NCBI GenBank assembly: GCA_028285345.1
Contig: JANQPT010000049.1
Location: forward strand, 1 to 64,000
Origin: Planctomycetales bacterium
GTDB lineage: Bacteria > Planctomycetota > Planctomycetia > Planctomycetales > Planctomycetaceae
Reading direction: 5' to 3'
Length of the DNA: 64,000 bases
Positions 50,469 through 59,414 of this stretch are shown one piece after another; the first letter of the stretch is position 1, and every line of letters begins with the position of its first letter. Under the pieces are notes generated by a model. That model made no database searches. It had not been told where the DNA came from and saw only the letters and a program-made list of their open reading frames with translations. The position numbers were made by a program, and so were the translations under genes.

Positions 50469-52348
50469 GTCACGACTCCTCCCGGGCGGCGCAGGAAAAA
50501 CCACCATTCCGCCAGCAAGAATGCGAGGGCGGAGACCGTCAACATCGGCCACAGCGGCCGGTCGGTTTTGACTTTTGTCTCGCTGGCTGTGACCGACAAT
50601 TCGCTGAATTGAATTTTGTCCGCTCCCGACAGCGACGTTTCTGAAGAACTGAGCAAGCTGGCGCCGATTCGCAGCTGTTCCTCGCCTCCTTCATTCAGCA
50701 CGTACTCGCCGACGAGCGGCGCGGAAATACCCGACACGATGCCATCGTCGTCGCTGGCAACCTCCCGGCTGATTCCCCCCGGGCCATCGACCTGATAGGT
50801 CCGTTCCGTCAAGAGCTGCCGCGGCGGCAGCACGCCGGTTGTCGTCCCGCGCACATCTGAGAGAGACGACTGCCGCGTTGCAATTTGTACGGCGTTGGCG
50901 ATGAGAATCGGGAAGCCCACACGGTAGGGCAGCGTGGAGTTGTTTGTGTGAAACAACAGATAGTACGCGGGCTTTTCCCCGCGTCGTTTGGAAACGATCA
51001 ACGGCCCCTTCTGCCCATGTGCCAAGATCTCGTAACCCGCCTCTTCGTAGTGGCGGTCCTGTACGTCCGGTTCGGATCGCGGCTCATCGCTGGAGAACAT
51101 CTCCGTCAGTTCCACGTACTGCAGCAGCGGCGCTGTCCGTTCCCAATCGACGATTTCCGCCGCACCGCGCGCGACACTGACGAGGTGTTGCAAGTCCGCG
51201 GGGATCGCTCCGACAAACAACGACACATCCGCTGGGGGGGATTCCTCTTCAGTGCGATCGCTGATCAGCAGGTCGTACTCGCTGAATTCCGACGCGCCGC
51301 TGCCCTCGACGGGCTCGACAACCAGGTCCTTCATGCCCCGAAGCGCGTGCCGGAATGCTTTCATTTCCAGCGGACAGTAGACCTTGAGGTCGCGCCCCGC
51401 CGGCAAGTCCAAAAACGCGACATTGTCGGAGTCCAATGCATCGAATCCCTCCGGTTTCAAACGGACGTGAATCATCGCGGAGCTTTCGGTCTCGACGCTG
51501 AACTCAAGGCGGTCCGACTGCCCCTGCTCAAGAATCACCTCCTCGCGTCCGATCAGTTTCCCGTCCTGTGACCACTCCACCGTGGCTGCCGTCTGTTCGG
51601 TTTGGGAACCCTCAAGTCGAATGAAGATCTCCCACTGTTTGGACCCGGAGCGGCGGGCGTTGAGCGACGTGATTCCGATATTTTTTCCGCCGGGTGCGAC
51701 TTGCTGATAGGTCAATTGAAACGGGAGCTCGAAATTGGAATCGGCGGGGAGATTGCCGTCAGTTAGCAGCAGCACGTCGTCGATGTCGACGGTTCGCGCC
51801 ATTGCCTGCGTCATCCGCAGCGCCTCTTCCAGCTTGCTGGGCACATCGGCGACGGTGATGTCGCGGAGCCCGTCGCGGAGGACACGTTTGTTGTTCGTAA
51901 AGTCGGTCACGCGTCGGGCGGTAGAATGAAACGAGATCAGTGCCAGCCGCTGATCGGGCAGCAAGTCATCGATCATTTGTCCGACCTGCTGCTTGACGGC
52001 CTCCAATCGCGTCGGTCCGCCCGGATTGTCGCGGGCGCCCATACTTGCCGAGCAGTCGATCAGCACCGGCACGTATCGCGCCCGGTCCGCACCGGTGGAC
52101 AAGAACGGCTGCATGGCCGCCAAAATCAGACTGGTCAGCAGCAGCAATTGCAGCAACAGCAAAAAATTGCGCTTGAATTTTTGAAAGGGAGAGTTCACCC
52201 GCTGGTCGTTGATCACCTGCTGCCACAGCACCAGCGAGGTCACTTCCTGGCGGGGCCGGCGGAGCTTGAGGAAATAGAAGATCACCAGCGGTATCAGCAG
52301 CAAGAACAGCCAAGCGCCTCCCAGCGCGTAAAATCCCGGCAAGCTCAT
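50465..52348 (-). CDS. BatA-like membrane protein with vWA domain (627 aa)
   Basis: ATG 52348 overlaps the DUF58 stop (ATGA). The BatA-type N-terminus 'MSLPGFYALGGAWLFLLLIP' is followed by a second helix ('FLLLLQLLLLTSLILAAMQP'). A vWA domain with a full MIDAS 'LIDCSASMGA' and 'DDVLLLTDGNLP' comes next (about 85-240). A beta domain and an amidotransferase-like segment follow ('FSEYDLLISDRTEEESPP'), and a C-terminal membrane helix near 605-622. It is the counterpart of the 749-residue protein of the first module but with a better conserved vWA domain. Confidence 0.9.
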   Translation of the reverse strand: MSLPGFYALGGAWLFLLLIPLVIFYFLKLRRPRQEVTSLVLWQQVINDQRVNSPFQKFKRNFLLLLQLLLLTSLILAAMQPFLSTGADRARYVPVLIDCSASMGARDNPGGPTRLEAVKQQVGQMIDDLLPDQRLALISFHSTARRVTDFTNNKRVLRDGLRDITVADVPSKLEEALRMTQAMARTVDIDDVLLLTDGNLPADSNFELPFQLTYQQVAPGGKNIGITSLNARRSGSKQWEIFIRLEGSQTEQTAATVEWSQDGKLIGREEVILEQGQSDRLEFSVETESSAMIHVRLKPEGFDALDSDNVAFLDLPAGRDLKVYCPLEMKAFRHALRGMKDLVVEPVEGSGASEFSEYDLLISDRTEEESPPADVSLFVGAIPADLQHLVSVARGAAEIVDWERTAPLLQYVELTEMFSSDEPRSEPDVQDRHYEEAGYEILAHGQKGPLIVSKRRGEKPAYYLLFHTNNSTLPYRVGFPILIANAVQIATRQSSLSDVRGTTTGVLPPRQLLTERTYQVDGPGGISREVASDDDGIVSGISAPLVGEYVLNEGGEEQLRIGASLLSSSETSLSGADKIQFSELSVTASETKVKTDRPLWPMLTVSALAFLLAEWWFFLRRPGGVVT

Positions 52349-53256
52349 CGGATCCACCCCCGCCTGCGAAGCAGGTCAAACAGGACCCAAGGGAGTGGAT
52401 CGTGCGAACTGATGGAAACGAACCGCCCGCTGCGACTGCGGCAGAGCGTCTCCAATTGGTTCTGCAGCGCGAGACGCTGTTCTTGATAGATGCCCAGCAG
52501 TTCACCCGCCGAGGAGATGTCGAGCGTCATACCGTTTTCGCAATCGACGAACCTCAGATCACCGGCGACCTCCGGTTCAATTTCAGCCGGCGCGAGGACC
52601 TGAATGCCGAAGACTTCCAGTCCGGCGCTATAGAGCATGTTGAGCGGGCGCTCCATGCCGCCGAACGTAAAAAAGTCGGACAGTACGACCGCGATCCCCC
52701 GCCCGGTATGCCGGCGCAAGACCGCTTCGACCGCTTCATCGATCGGAAAATCGCCGCCCGTTTCGATTCCCTCCAGAAACTCAAACAGCCGCCGAATGCT
52801 CACCCGCCCGGTGATGCCCGAGACAGATTGCAGCTCGCCCGACTTGTTATGGCACGCATAGGCGCTGACGCGTTCGAGGTTCATCATGCCCATGACGCCC
52901 AGCGCCGCCGCCAATTGTTGGGCCCGCTTCAGTTTGCCGTCATAAACCATCGACGACGACGCGTCGACGAGCAGTACGACGTGCATCTCCTCTTCGTGGC
53001 GATATTGTTTCATGTACGGCCGGTTCAGCCGGGAAAAGATATTCCAGTCGACATATCGCACGTCGTCGCCCGGCGAGTAGTCTCGATAATCGACGAATTC
53101 CGTACTCGCTCCGCCCTTGCCCGAGAGATGTTCGCCACGGCTGCGATTGGTCAACCGCCGCGTCGGATTTAACCGCAGACGCTCGACCCGTGCCAGCACG
53201 TCGTTTGCCAACAACGTGGTCAGTTGCGTCTTCTGTTTTTTCTCAACCGTTTCCAT
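52345..53256 (-). CDS. DUF58 / vWA-like protein (second module)
   Basis: I start it at ATG 53256 ('METVEKKQKTQL'), since the part upstream lies in hairpin-repeat sequence. The 303-residue protein carries 'SPGDDVRYVDWNIFSRLNRP' and 'LLVDASSSMVYDG' (vWA MIDAS), plus 'GIAVVLSDFFTFG'. It overlaps the BatA-like gene by four bases and is the counterpart of the DUF58 gene at 26066-26974. Its N-terminal 'LSGKGGASTEFVDYRDY' differs from the first module's 'HGFSIEFAEHREY' but aligns in place. Confidence 0.9.
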   Translation of the reverse strand: METVEKKQKTQLTTLLANDVLARVERLRLNPTRRLTNRSRGEHLSGKGGASTEFVDYRDYSPGDDVRYVDWNIFSRLNRPYMKQYRHEEEMHVVLLVDASSSMVYDGKLKRAQQLAAALGVMGMMNLERVSAYACHNKSGELQSVSGITGRVSIRRLFEFLEGIETGGDFPIDEAVEAVLRRHTGRGIAVVLSDFFTFGGMERPLNMLYSAGLEVFGIQVLAPAEIEPEVAGDLRFVDCENGMTLDISSAGELLGIYQEQRLALQNQLETLCRSRSGRFVSISSHDPLPWVLFDLLRRRGWIR

Positions 53257-53386
53257 CACAAGTCGTGTGCGTCGCGACGCACCTTGCTTTCTGCAATGTA
53301 AGAATGTTAGAAGCGGTGCGTCTCGACGCACCCTACAAAACTGTTGGTCCCCTCAGCGGACCCTACCGTGTAAATGCAACTCGGTG
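53257..53386. repeat. Hairpin-rich gap between MoxR and DUF58 genes
   Basis: The gap contains GTGCGTCGCGACGCAC (53267-53282, perfect palindrome), GGTGCGT-CTCG-ACGCACC (53315-53332) and GGTCCCCTCAGCGGACCCTAC (53346-53366), the last a relative of the GTAGGGTCCGC units at 25.7-26.0 kb. As in the first module, the repeats are inserted between genes of the MoxR-DUF58-BatA set. Confidence 0.7.
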
Positions 53387-54403
53387 TTAAACTTCTTCTG
53401 CAACTTGGCTAATCGAATCACCGATCAGGTCCGCGATGATTAGGTTTTCCGCCTGGCCGTCGTAGTTCAGCAACACGCGGTGTTGTAATACCTCGATTGC
53501 AAAGTAACGAATGTCCTCAAAGGCGACATGTGCACGTCCCTGGCTGAGGGCTCGGACGCGGGCAGCGCGAATCAGACTCTGCGCCGCACGCGGGCTGGCG
53601 CCCCACCTCACGAATTGCTTCACTTCTTCAGAGGCAAATTCCGTGTCCGCATGCGTTGCCAGGATCAGCCGCACGGCGTAATCCCGCATGGGATCGGCCA
53701 CCACGACTTTGTCCAGTACGGTCCGCAGCTTCATGATGCCGGCCGAGTCCAGCAGCTTCTGCAAATCGACCGGCTCCTTGAGGATCGTACGGCTGACAAC
53801 TTCATTGATTTCACTTCGCGTGGGAAATGGGACCTCAACCTTGAACATAAACCGGTCCAACTGCGCCTCCGGCAGCGGATAGGTGCCTTCCTGTTCGATT
53901 GGGTTTTGCGTCGCCATCACGAAAAACGGCTGTTCCAGATGGTGAACCTTGCCGCTGGTGGTCACGGAACCTTCCTGCATGGTCTCCAGCAGCGCCGATT
54001 GGGTTTTGGGGGAAGCACGATTGATTTCGTCCGCAAGAAGTAGTTGCGTGAAAATGGGGCCGGGGCGGAACTCGAAACGGTATTTGCCGGTTTCGTCACT
54101 GCTCATCATGTTGGTACCGATAATGTCGGCCGGCATCAGATCCGGCGTAAACTGGATGCGGCGAAACTCAAGGTCGAGCACGCGGGACATCGCCTTCACG
54201 AGTTCCGTTTTGCCGAGCCCGGGCACGCCTTCCAACAGCACGTTGCCGCCGGAAAAGAGCGCCGTTAGCGTTGCCTCGACGACCCGTTCCTGGCCGACGA
54301 TCATTTTTCCAACTTCCTGCTGTGCGGCGGCATAGTCGGCTTTGAAGTGGTCCGCTTCTTCTTGCAGCAGGTCGGAGGCGTCGGTGCTGATGTCTTGGCT
54401 CAT
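53387..54403 (-). CDS. MoxR family AAA+ ATPase (second module)
   Basis: The 338-residue ATPase shows 'GKMIVGQERVVEATLTALF', Walker A 'GVPGLGKTE', 'FTPDLMPADIIGTNM', Walker B 'LLADEINRASPKTQSALL', sensor region 'ATQNPIEQEGTYPLPEAQL' and 'RAAQSLIRAARVRAL'. It resembles the first-module MoxR throughout but has a different N-terminus. It lies 88 bases downstream of the 1002-residue vWA gene and 130 bases upstream of DUF58. A chaperone role for the vWA proteins on either side is inferred from the family. Confidence 0.93.
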   Translation of the reverse strand: MSQDISTDASDLLQEEADHFKADYAAAQQEVGKMIVGQERVVEATLTALFSGGNVLLEGVPGLGKTELVKAMSRVLDLEFRRIQFTPDLMPADIIGTNMMSSDETGKYRFEFRPGPIFTQLLLADEINRASPKTQSALLETMQEGSVTTSGKVHHLEQPFFVMATQNPIEQEGTYPLPEAQLDRFMFKVEVPFPTRSEINEVVSRTILKEPVDLQKLLDSAGIMKLRTVLDKVVVADPMRDYAVRLILATHADTEFASEEVKQFVRWGASPRAAQSLIRAARVRALSQGRAHVAFEDIRYFAIEVLQHRVLLNYDGQAENLIIADLIGDSISQVAEEV

Positions 54404-54491
54404 AGCGGAATTTCCGTTACTGAAATGTGTAGTTGAAACTGTTCAGCGGTTTTGAATGTTGCAGTTCTTTTTGTCAGCTTGACTTGATCAG

Positions 54492-57400
54492 TTATTCCTC
54501 GTCGTCGTCGGAACGTTTTCGCTTCATGGCTAACAGGCGTTCGGTGGTGGTCATTTGATCTTGAGGTTTTTCCGGTTCCAGCGGCTTGGCTGCCGTCTCT
54601 TGAGGCTTCGCCGGCTGGCGCGCGGCCGTTGTCGTCGTACGCTGTGCCAGGGACTTGGGAGATACTGTGCGGGCTGATTCACGCTGTGCGTCGAGCGAGG
54701 AACCGACCGACCGTTTGCGCTCCAACAGTGCGCCCATCAGTTGACCCGACGCCGCGGCGGTTTTCTCGAGTCCCAACAAGCTCTTAATCACGGTCTTGTC
54801 GATCTGGACGCGCCGCACGGCGACATCCAAAACCACCAAGCAGGCCAGTGCGATCAGAAACCAGTCAAAAATGGGGAGCGAACTCATCCTCGGCGAGCGT
54901 CGCGTTTTGTAGATCGATTCGACGGCATCCTCTTCATCAGCCAAGTCTTTTCCCTGCGTTCGTTGGCTGAGTTCGCTGAGTACGTTCGGATTCGAGCGGA
55001 AACGCAGATACTCGGGCGAATAGGGCACCAGGAAACCGCCATGGACTTCGTCCTTGCGGCCTTCGCCGAGGCCCACCGCGCGCACCTGATACCGTCCTTT
55101 GGCCCTCAGCGGCACCGTGGCCTGGTACCGTCGCGGTCCAACTTGACGCAGCGGCAACGTCTCTTGCAGTCCGCTGGGACCGGAAATGACGGCATGGACC
55201 TCAAGGAAGGTTTCATCCTTATGAAAGTCCTCCACCTGCAACACACCGTGACTGCCGGCGGAATAGCTTCGCAATCGCAAGTTGCCTGTCTTTTCGACCC
55301 GCGAAATCCGTGTGAGCAACTGCTCCACAAATGTGCGGTACTTGTCCCAGTCCATCCATTCCGCCGCCCAGTTGGGAGACAGATCCGACGTAAACGCCGC
55401 CGTGGTGCCCAAACCGAATCGCCACAGCGACAAGATCGGCTCGAGCTCATCCTCCTCATTGGGCGCTTTGAGAATCGTCCGCACGCTGTGATCGTTCTTG
55501 GCGGTCGTTAGCACATACCCCTTCAGTTCGGGCATCGCGTCGATGCCTTTGAGAATGCCGTCGACGTCGAGTTCCACTTCGGGAGTGATCGTCTTGTTCT
55601 GGATCATGCTCCGCTTGAGCGTTTTGGATTCCTTAATAAAGATCGACGGCAGTTCGTTGGGGCTGGCGGGAAAGTAATACCGTCCGCCGGTCGCGCCGGC
55701 CACGGCGCGCATTTTGGAAATGTCTTGTCCGCCATGGGGGAAAATGGCCACCATCGAGACACTGATTCCGGCCTGAATGTAGTCTTGAATCAAGCCGGGA
55801 GGCGGTTCGGTCGGGTCGCCGTCGGAGATGATGATCATATGCTTGGCGGCTGCGTCGCTCGCCTTGAGACCTTGCAGTCCCAATTCCATGGTGGGCACGA
55901 AACTGGGCATGTCGCCGATTTGGGCGCCGTTGATTTTGCGGATCATCATTTCGTATTCCGACACGGGCGACAGTTCGAACACCCATTCCTCGCCGTTTTG
56001 CGTATAGGCGAGCACGCCCGCTTCGTCCTGCGCCCCGAGCACCTTAATCGCCTGCTTGGTGATCCGTTTGCCCCAGGTGTTGCCGTCGGCGAATTCACAG
56101 GTGTGCAGAATGATCGCCAGCGCCCCTTTGGGCAGGACTTTCTTTTTGGTGATATCCATCGTCACGGGCAGCGCGTCCTCAATCGGCGAGCGGTGATATC
56201 CGCCGGGACCGTAGCTGTTGGGGCCGCCGACCATCAGGAAACCGATGCCGAAGTTCCGCGCGGCATCTTTCACTGCGCTCATTTGCAATACGTCGAACGA
56301 GTCGGCGGCCACGTTGTTGAAGATCACGCAGTCGTAGGGCATCAGTGACATCGCGTCACGCGGCACATCGTAGGCCGTGACGACTTCCAACACGCGTTCC
56401 GACTCTTGTACGGCCTGTGCCAGCGTCTCATGGTCGCGGGGATCGCCCTGAGGATCGGTGACGAGTAGAATCTTGCCCTCGCCGGCCAGGTACACGTAAT
56501 TCAGCGCGACGTTGTTGTCCGGCAGATTGTCTTGTTCCGTCGGTGTGTCGATGCGGGCGGTATATTCGTAGTAGCCCGCTTTGCGGAGATAAATCGGAAT
56601 CACATAGCGGTTTTTGCCCGCCTGGAATTCGACCTCGTCCTCGAAAATCACGTCGCCGTTTTCCATCAGCGACAACCGCCCCGACCCTGCTTTAAGCGAT
56701 GAGAGGATCACGGTCGCTTGATAGCTTTCGCCGACGTTGACGTTTTCCGGCAGTTCCAACCGCTCCAGCCAAACTTCATTCTGATGGTCGTATTCGATCG
56801 GCATCACGTCGATCGAGATTTCCCGCGCCGTCAATTGGTCCACCACGTCCGATAGATTGCCCTCGGTCTCGGTGCCGTCGCTCATCAGCACGATTCGGCC
56901 CTGATGGTCCTCGGGAATCATCGCCGCGGCGAGTGAGAGTGCTTCCTCCAGGTTGGTCGCGTCGCGCTCGATCACCGAGTTGACGGTGATTTCGTTTTCC
57001 ATGGGCAACGTCACCCGCGGCGGCAATTCCACCGCCGCGTGGCGGCCAAAGACGATCAATCCGACCTTGTCCTTTTGCGGCTTTTGGCTGGCGGTTTCGG
57101 CGATGAATTGAAACGCCTGATTGGTGGTGGATTCGCCGATCGAGTCGGAGATGTCGACGACATAGACGACCGATAAAGCATCCTGTCGCCGCACGGCGCG
57201 CGGTTCGGCCAACACCATCACCAGTAGTCCCGCCAAACACATACGGGTCACGAAGGCGAAGATTTGCCGCCGCCTGCTGAGGCCGCTGAATCCGCAGACG
57301 TGCATCCACCAAATCCAGACCGTCACAATCATCAACACAAACGCCGCCGGATTGGCGTAGAGCAGCACCCGCTGCCATTCCAAAACGAAGCAGAGCGCGG

Positions 57401-57500
57401 CATACACCGCCAAAAACAGAAGCAACGGCAACGCATCCCGCCAGGTCAGCGGCCTGGGCGGCTTGGGGAAGAAACTCTGGAAGAGTTGTTTGACTCTCAC
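54492..57500 (-). CDS. 1002-residue membrane protein with vWA and amidotransferase-like domains
   Basis: The GTG at 57500 overlaps the stop of the upstream ABC/NHL gene (GTGA) and follows GGAG by nine bases. Two or three membrane helices at about 20-100 precede a vWA domain with 'VYVVDISDSIGES' (MIDAS) and 'GRIVLMSDGTE'. A beta domain follows, then a class-I amidotransferase-like domain ('YDCVIFNNVAADSF', 'GFLMVGGPNSYGPGGYHRSP') and a second vWA-like segment ('AAKHMIIISDGDPTEPPPG'). A late membrane helix ('IFDWFLIALACLVVLDVAVR', about 890) leads to a Lys/Pro/Thr-rich cytoplasmic tail. The protein is a typical partner of MoxR ATPases in planctomycetes. The activity of the amidotransferase-like domain is doubtful, since no Cys-His pair is evident. 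Confidence 0.88.
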   Translation of the reverse strand: MRVKQLFQSFFPKPPRPLTWRDALPLLLFLAVYAALCFVLEWQRVLLYANPAAFVLMIVTVWIWWMHVCGFSGLSRRRQIFAFVTRMCLAGLLVMVLAEPRAVRRQDALSVVYVVDISDSIGESTTNQAFQFIAETASQKPQKDKVGLIVFGRHAAVELPPRVTLPMENEITVNSVIERDATNLEEALSLAAAMIPEDHQGRIVLMSDGTETEGNLSDVVDQLTAREISIDVMPIEYDHQNEVWLERLELPENVNVGESYQATVILSSLKAGSGRLSLMENGDVIFEDEVEFQAGKNRYVIPIYLRKAGYYEYTARIDTPTEQDNLPDNNVALNYVYLAGEGKILLVTDPQGDPRDHETLAQAVQESERVLEVVTAYDVPRDAMSLMPYDCVIFNNVAADSFDVLQMSAVKDAARNFGIGFLMVGGPNSYGPGGYHRSPIEDALPVTMDITKKKVLPKGALAIILHTCEFADGNTWGKRITKQAIKVLGAQDEAGVLAYTQNGEEWVFELSPVSEYEMMIRKINGAQIGDMPSFVPTMELGLQGLKASDAAAKHMIIISDGDPTEPPPGLIQDYIQAGISVSMVAIFPHGGQDISKMRAVAGATGGRYYFPASPNELPSIFIKESKTLKRSMIQNKTITPEVELDVDGILKGIDAMPELKGYVLTTAKNDHSVRTILKAPNEEDELEPILSLWRFGLGTTAAFTSDLSPNWAAEWMDWDKYRTFVEQLLTRISRVEKTGNLRLRSYSAGSHGVLQVEDFHKDETFLEVHAVISGPSGLQETLPLRQVGPRRYQATVPLRAKGRYQVRAVGLGEGRKDEVHGGFLVPYSPEYLRFRSNPNVLSELSQRTQGKDLADEEDAVESIYKTRRSPRMSSLPIFDWFLIALACLVVLDVAVRRVQIDKTVIKSLLGLEKTAAASGQLMGALLERKRSVGSSLDAQRESARTVSPKSLAQRTTTTAARQPAKPQETAAKPLEPEKPQDQMTTTERLLAMKRKRSDDDEE

Positions 57501-59329
57501 AGCTTCAACTCCACGATGCGATGGTTTTCGGTGTCGGCAATCCGCAGACGCTGTTGCGAGTCGATCGCCAAGCCCCACGGCTTGCAGAAGCCGTCGTCGC
57601 CGCGACTGGTCCGGCCATAGCGTCCCAGCAGTTTTCCGGACAGGTCGGTTTTTGTGACCCGCCCTGCCCCGTATTCAACGATAAACAGCGCGCCCGATTC
57701 ACGGTCGAGGGCGATGTCGTAGGGATACTCCAAGCTCAGCCCGCCGGTTTGGTCGCCGAGAACTTCCACGAACTTGCCGTTATCGGTGAAAACCTGCACG
57801 CGACTGTTGATCGCATCGGCTATGTACAACCGGCCGTCATGCCAAACGATTCCGCTCGGTCGCTGAAACTGCCCTACGACGGTCCCGAAGGTGCCGAAGG
57901 TCAATAGGTGTTCTCCGCTACTGGTAAACTTCTGGACGCGATGATCGCCGCCGTATTCGCAGACGTAGAGATGTTCGGCGTCATCCTGGCAAATCGCGAC
58001 GGGAAATAGGAATTCGCCGTCGGCGCGCCCTTCGCCTCCGAGGTATTCCAACACGTTGCCGATTTCATCGAAAAAGACGACGCGATGGTAATGCGTGTCC
58101 GCAACGGCGATGCGGCCATCTTTGAGCAAACAGACCCCTTCCGGTTTGCCGACTTCATGGTCGGGCATCTCCCACTGCCGCAGCAAGTTGCCGGTTTCAT
58201 CCAGAACCAGCAAACGGCCTCCGTTGTCGAGACAGAGGACTTCGTCGTTGTCGCCGATCGCCAGACCGCGGGGTCGGGGGATTAGCGCACCCATGGGCGG
58301 GGTGATCCAGCTATTGACCTCACTGACGGCCAGTTGCGGCTCTGTTGTTTCGTCGCAGCCGAGCGACAAAAAACAAGCCAAAATGAGCAGGCAAATTCGC
58401 AGCATGACTCGCGTTCCCGGCACGAGGCGTCCGGCCGCCGGACGATGGTAAAAGGTCCGCATCTGCTGTTTGTCTTCGTTCAGTACTTCGACTTCTTCGA
58501 TGCTGCCCGCGAATTTTGCCGATTGCACGACAAAGGGGCTGGTGTCGGCGGGTTCGATTTGAATCTGCTCCGGCCGCACACACGCGGTTTCGTCAGGTTT
58601 ATCGAGGGACCATTGCTGGGCCTCGTTCGTCGGCAGCCAGTTGGCCGCTCCCAGAAACTCCGCCAATTCCGCCGTCTTGGGCTGGTAATACAGCTCGTGC
58701 ACCGACCCGTGGGCCAGCAGCCGGCCCTGTTTTAGGCAGAGAGCCCGATCCGCTTGGCGAAGAACGGTTTCCGGTGAATGAGTTGCAACCACCAATGAAG
58801 TGCCCGAATCGTTGAGATGGTCTCGAATGGCCCGCCAATACCGTCCCGAACGGGCGGGATCGACGTGCACCAAGGGTTCGTCCATGACCAGCACACCGGC
58901 CGAACCAGCCAGTGCCCGCGCGACCGACAGCCGCGCTCGCTCTCCTTGAGATAGCAGATCCGGAACCGTGCCCGATTTGTCTAGCAAATCGAAGGCCCCT
59001 AACAGATTTTCCGATCGCTGCGCGGCGGCCGGCTCGGCGGCCAACAGAACCTGCAAGTGCTCCGCGACCGTCAAGTGGGGCCATAGGCCGTCCTGTTGCG
59101 GAACCCAGTAGACCGGCAGACGATCTGCGGCAGACCAGCATGGCTGAACCGCGCCTTGATGCGGCCGTTCAAATCCCACGAGCAGATTTAATAGCGACGT
59201 TTTCCCCGCGCCGGAATAACCAACGACCGCCGTGACACCGGAATGGATTTCGCACGACACATCCGACAATCGGGGAGTTCCCTTGCCGTGTAATGTTACG
59301 TCGTCGAGTTTCCACAACAGAGCGCTCAT
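57497..59329 (-). CDS. ABC importer ATPase (FbpC-like) fused in frame to NHL-repeat lipoprotein-like domain
   Basis: The 610-residue frame starts at ATG 59329 ('MSALLWKLDDVTL'). Residues 1-230 are an ABC ATPase: Walker A 'GYSGAGKT' (37-44), signature 'LLSQGERARLSVARAL' and Walker B 'VLVMDEPLVHVDPAR'. Residues 250-312 look like the TOBE-type end of Fbp/Pot ATPases ('VRPEQIQIEP', 'GTRVMLRI'). With no stop, the frame passes into 'MLRICLLILACFLSLGC', a lipoprotein-type signal with Cys325, and then an NHL beta-propeller (330-610: 'PRGLAIGDNDEVLCLD', 'VADTHYHRVVFFD', 'YIADAINSRVQVF'). An internal ATG at 58405, nine bases after GGGA, could start the second part separately. The permease and binding protein genes lie just upstream. 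Confidence 0.85.
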   Translation of the reverse strand: MSALLWKLDDVTLHGKGTPRLSDVSCEIHSGVTAVVGYSGAGKTSLLNLLVGFERPHQGAVQPCWSAADRLPVYWVPQQDGLWPHLTVAEHLQVLLAAEPAAAQRSENLLGAFDLLDKSGTVPDLLSQGERARLSVARALAGSAGVLVMDEPLVHVDPARSGRYWRAIRDHLNDSGTSLVVATHSPETVLRQADRALCLKQGRLLAHGSVHELYYQPKTAELAEFLGAANWLPTNEAQQWSLDKPDETACVRPEQIQIEPADTSPFVVQSAKFAGSIEEVEVLNEDKQQMRTFYHRPAAGRLVPGTRVMLRICLLILACFLSLGCDETTEPQLAVSEVNSWITPPMGALIPRPRGLAIGDNDEVLCLDNGGRLLVLDETGNLLRQWEMPDHEVGKPEGVCLLKDGRIAVADTHYHRVVFFDEIGNVLEYLGGEGRADGEFLFPVAICQDDAEHLYVCEYGGDHRVQKFTSSGEHLLTFGTFGTVVGQFQRPSGIVWHDGRLYIADAINSRVQVFTDNGKFVEVLGDQTGGLSLEYPYDIALDRESGALFIVEYGAGRVTKTDLSGKLLGRYGRTSRGDDGFCKPWGLAIDSQQRLRIADTENHRIVELKL

Positions 59330-59414
59330 GTCTCGATTTACCGGCAGGGAGCTCTCATTCAGATTTGCAATCCCGCGCCGCCTACTACTTGGTTGGCAGT
59401 CGCTTCGAAGATTG

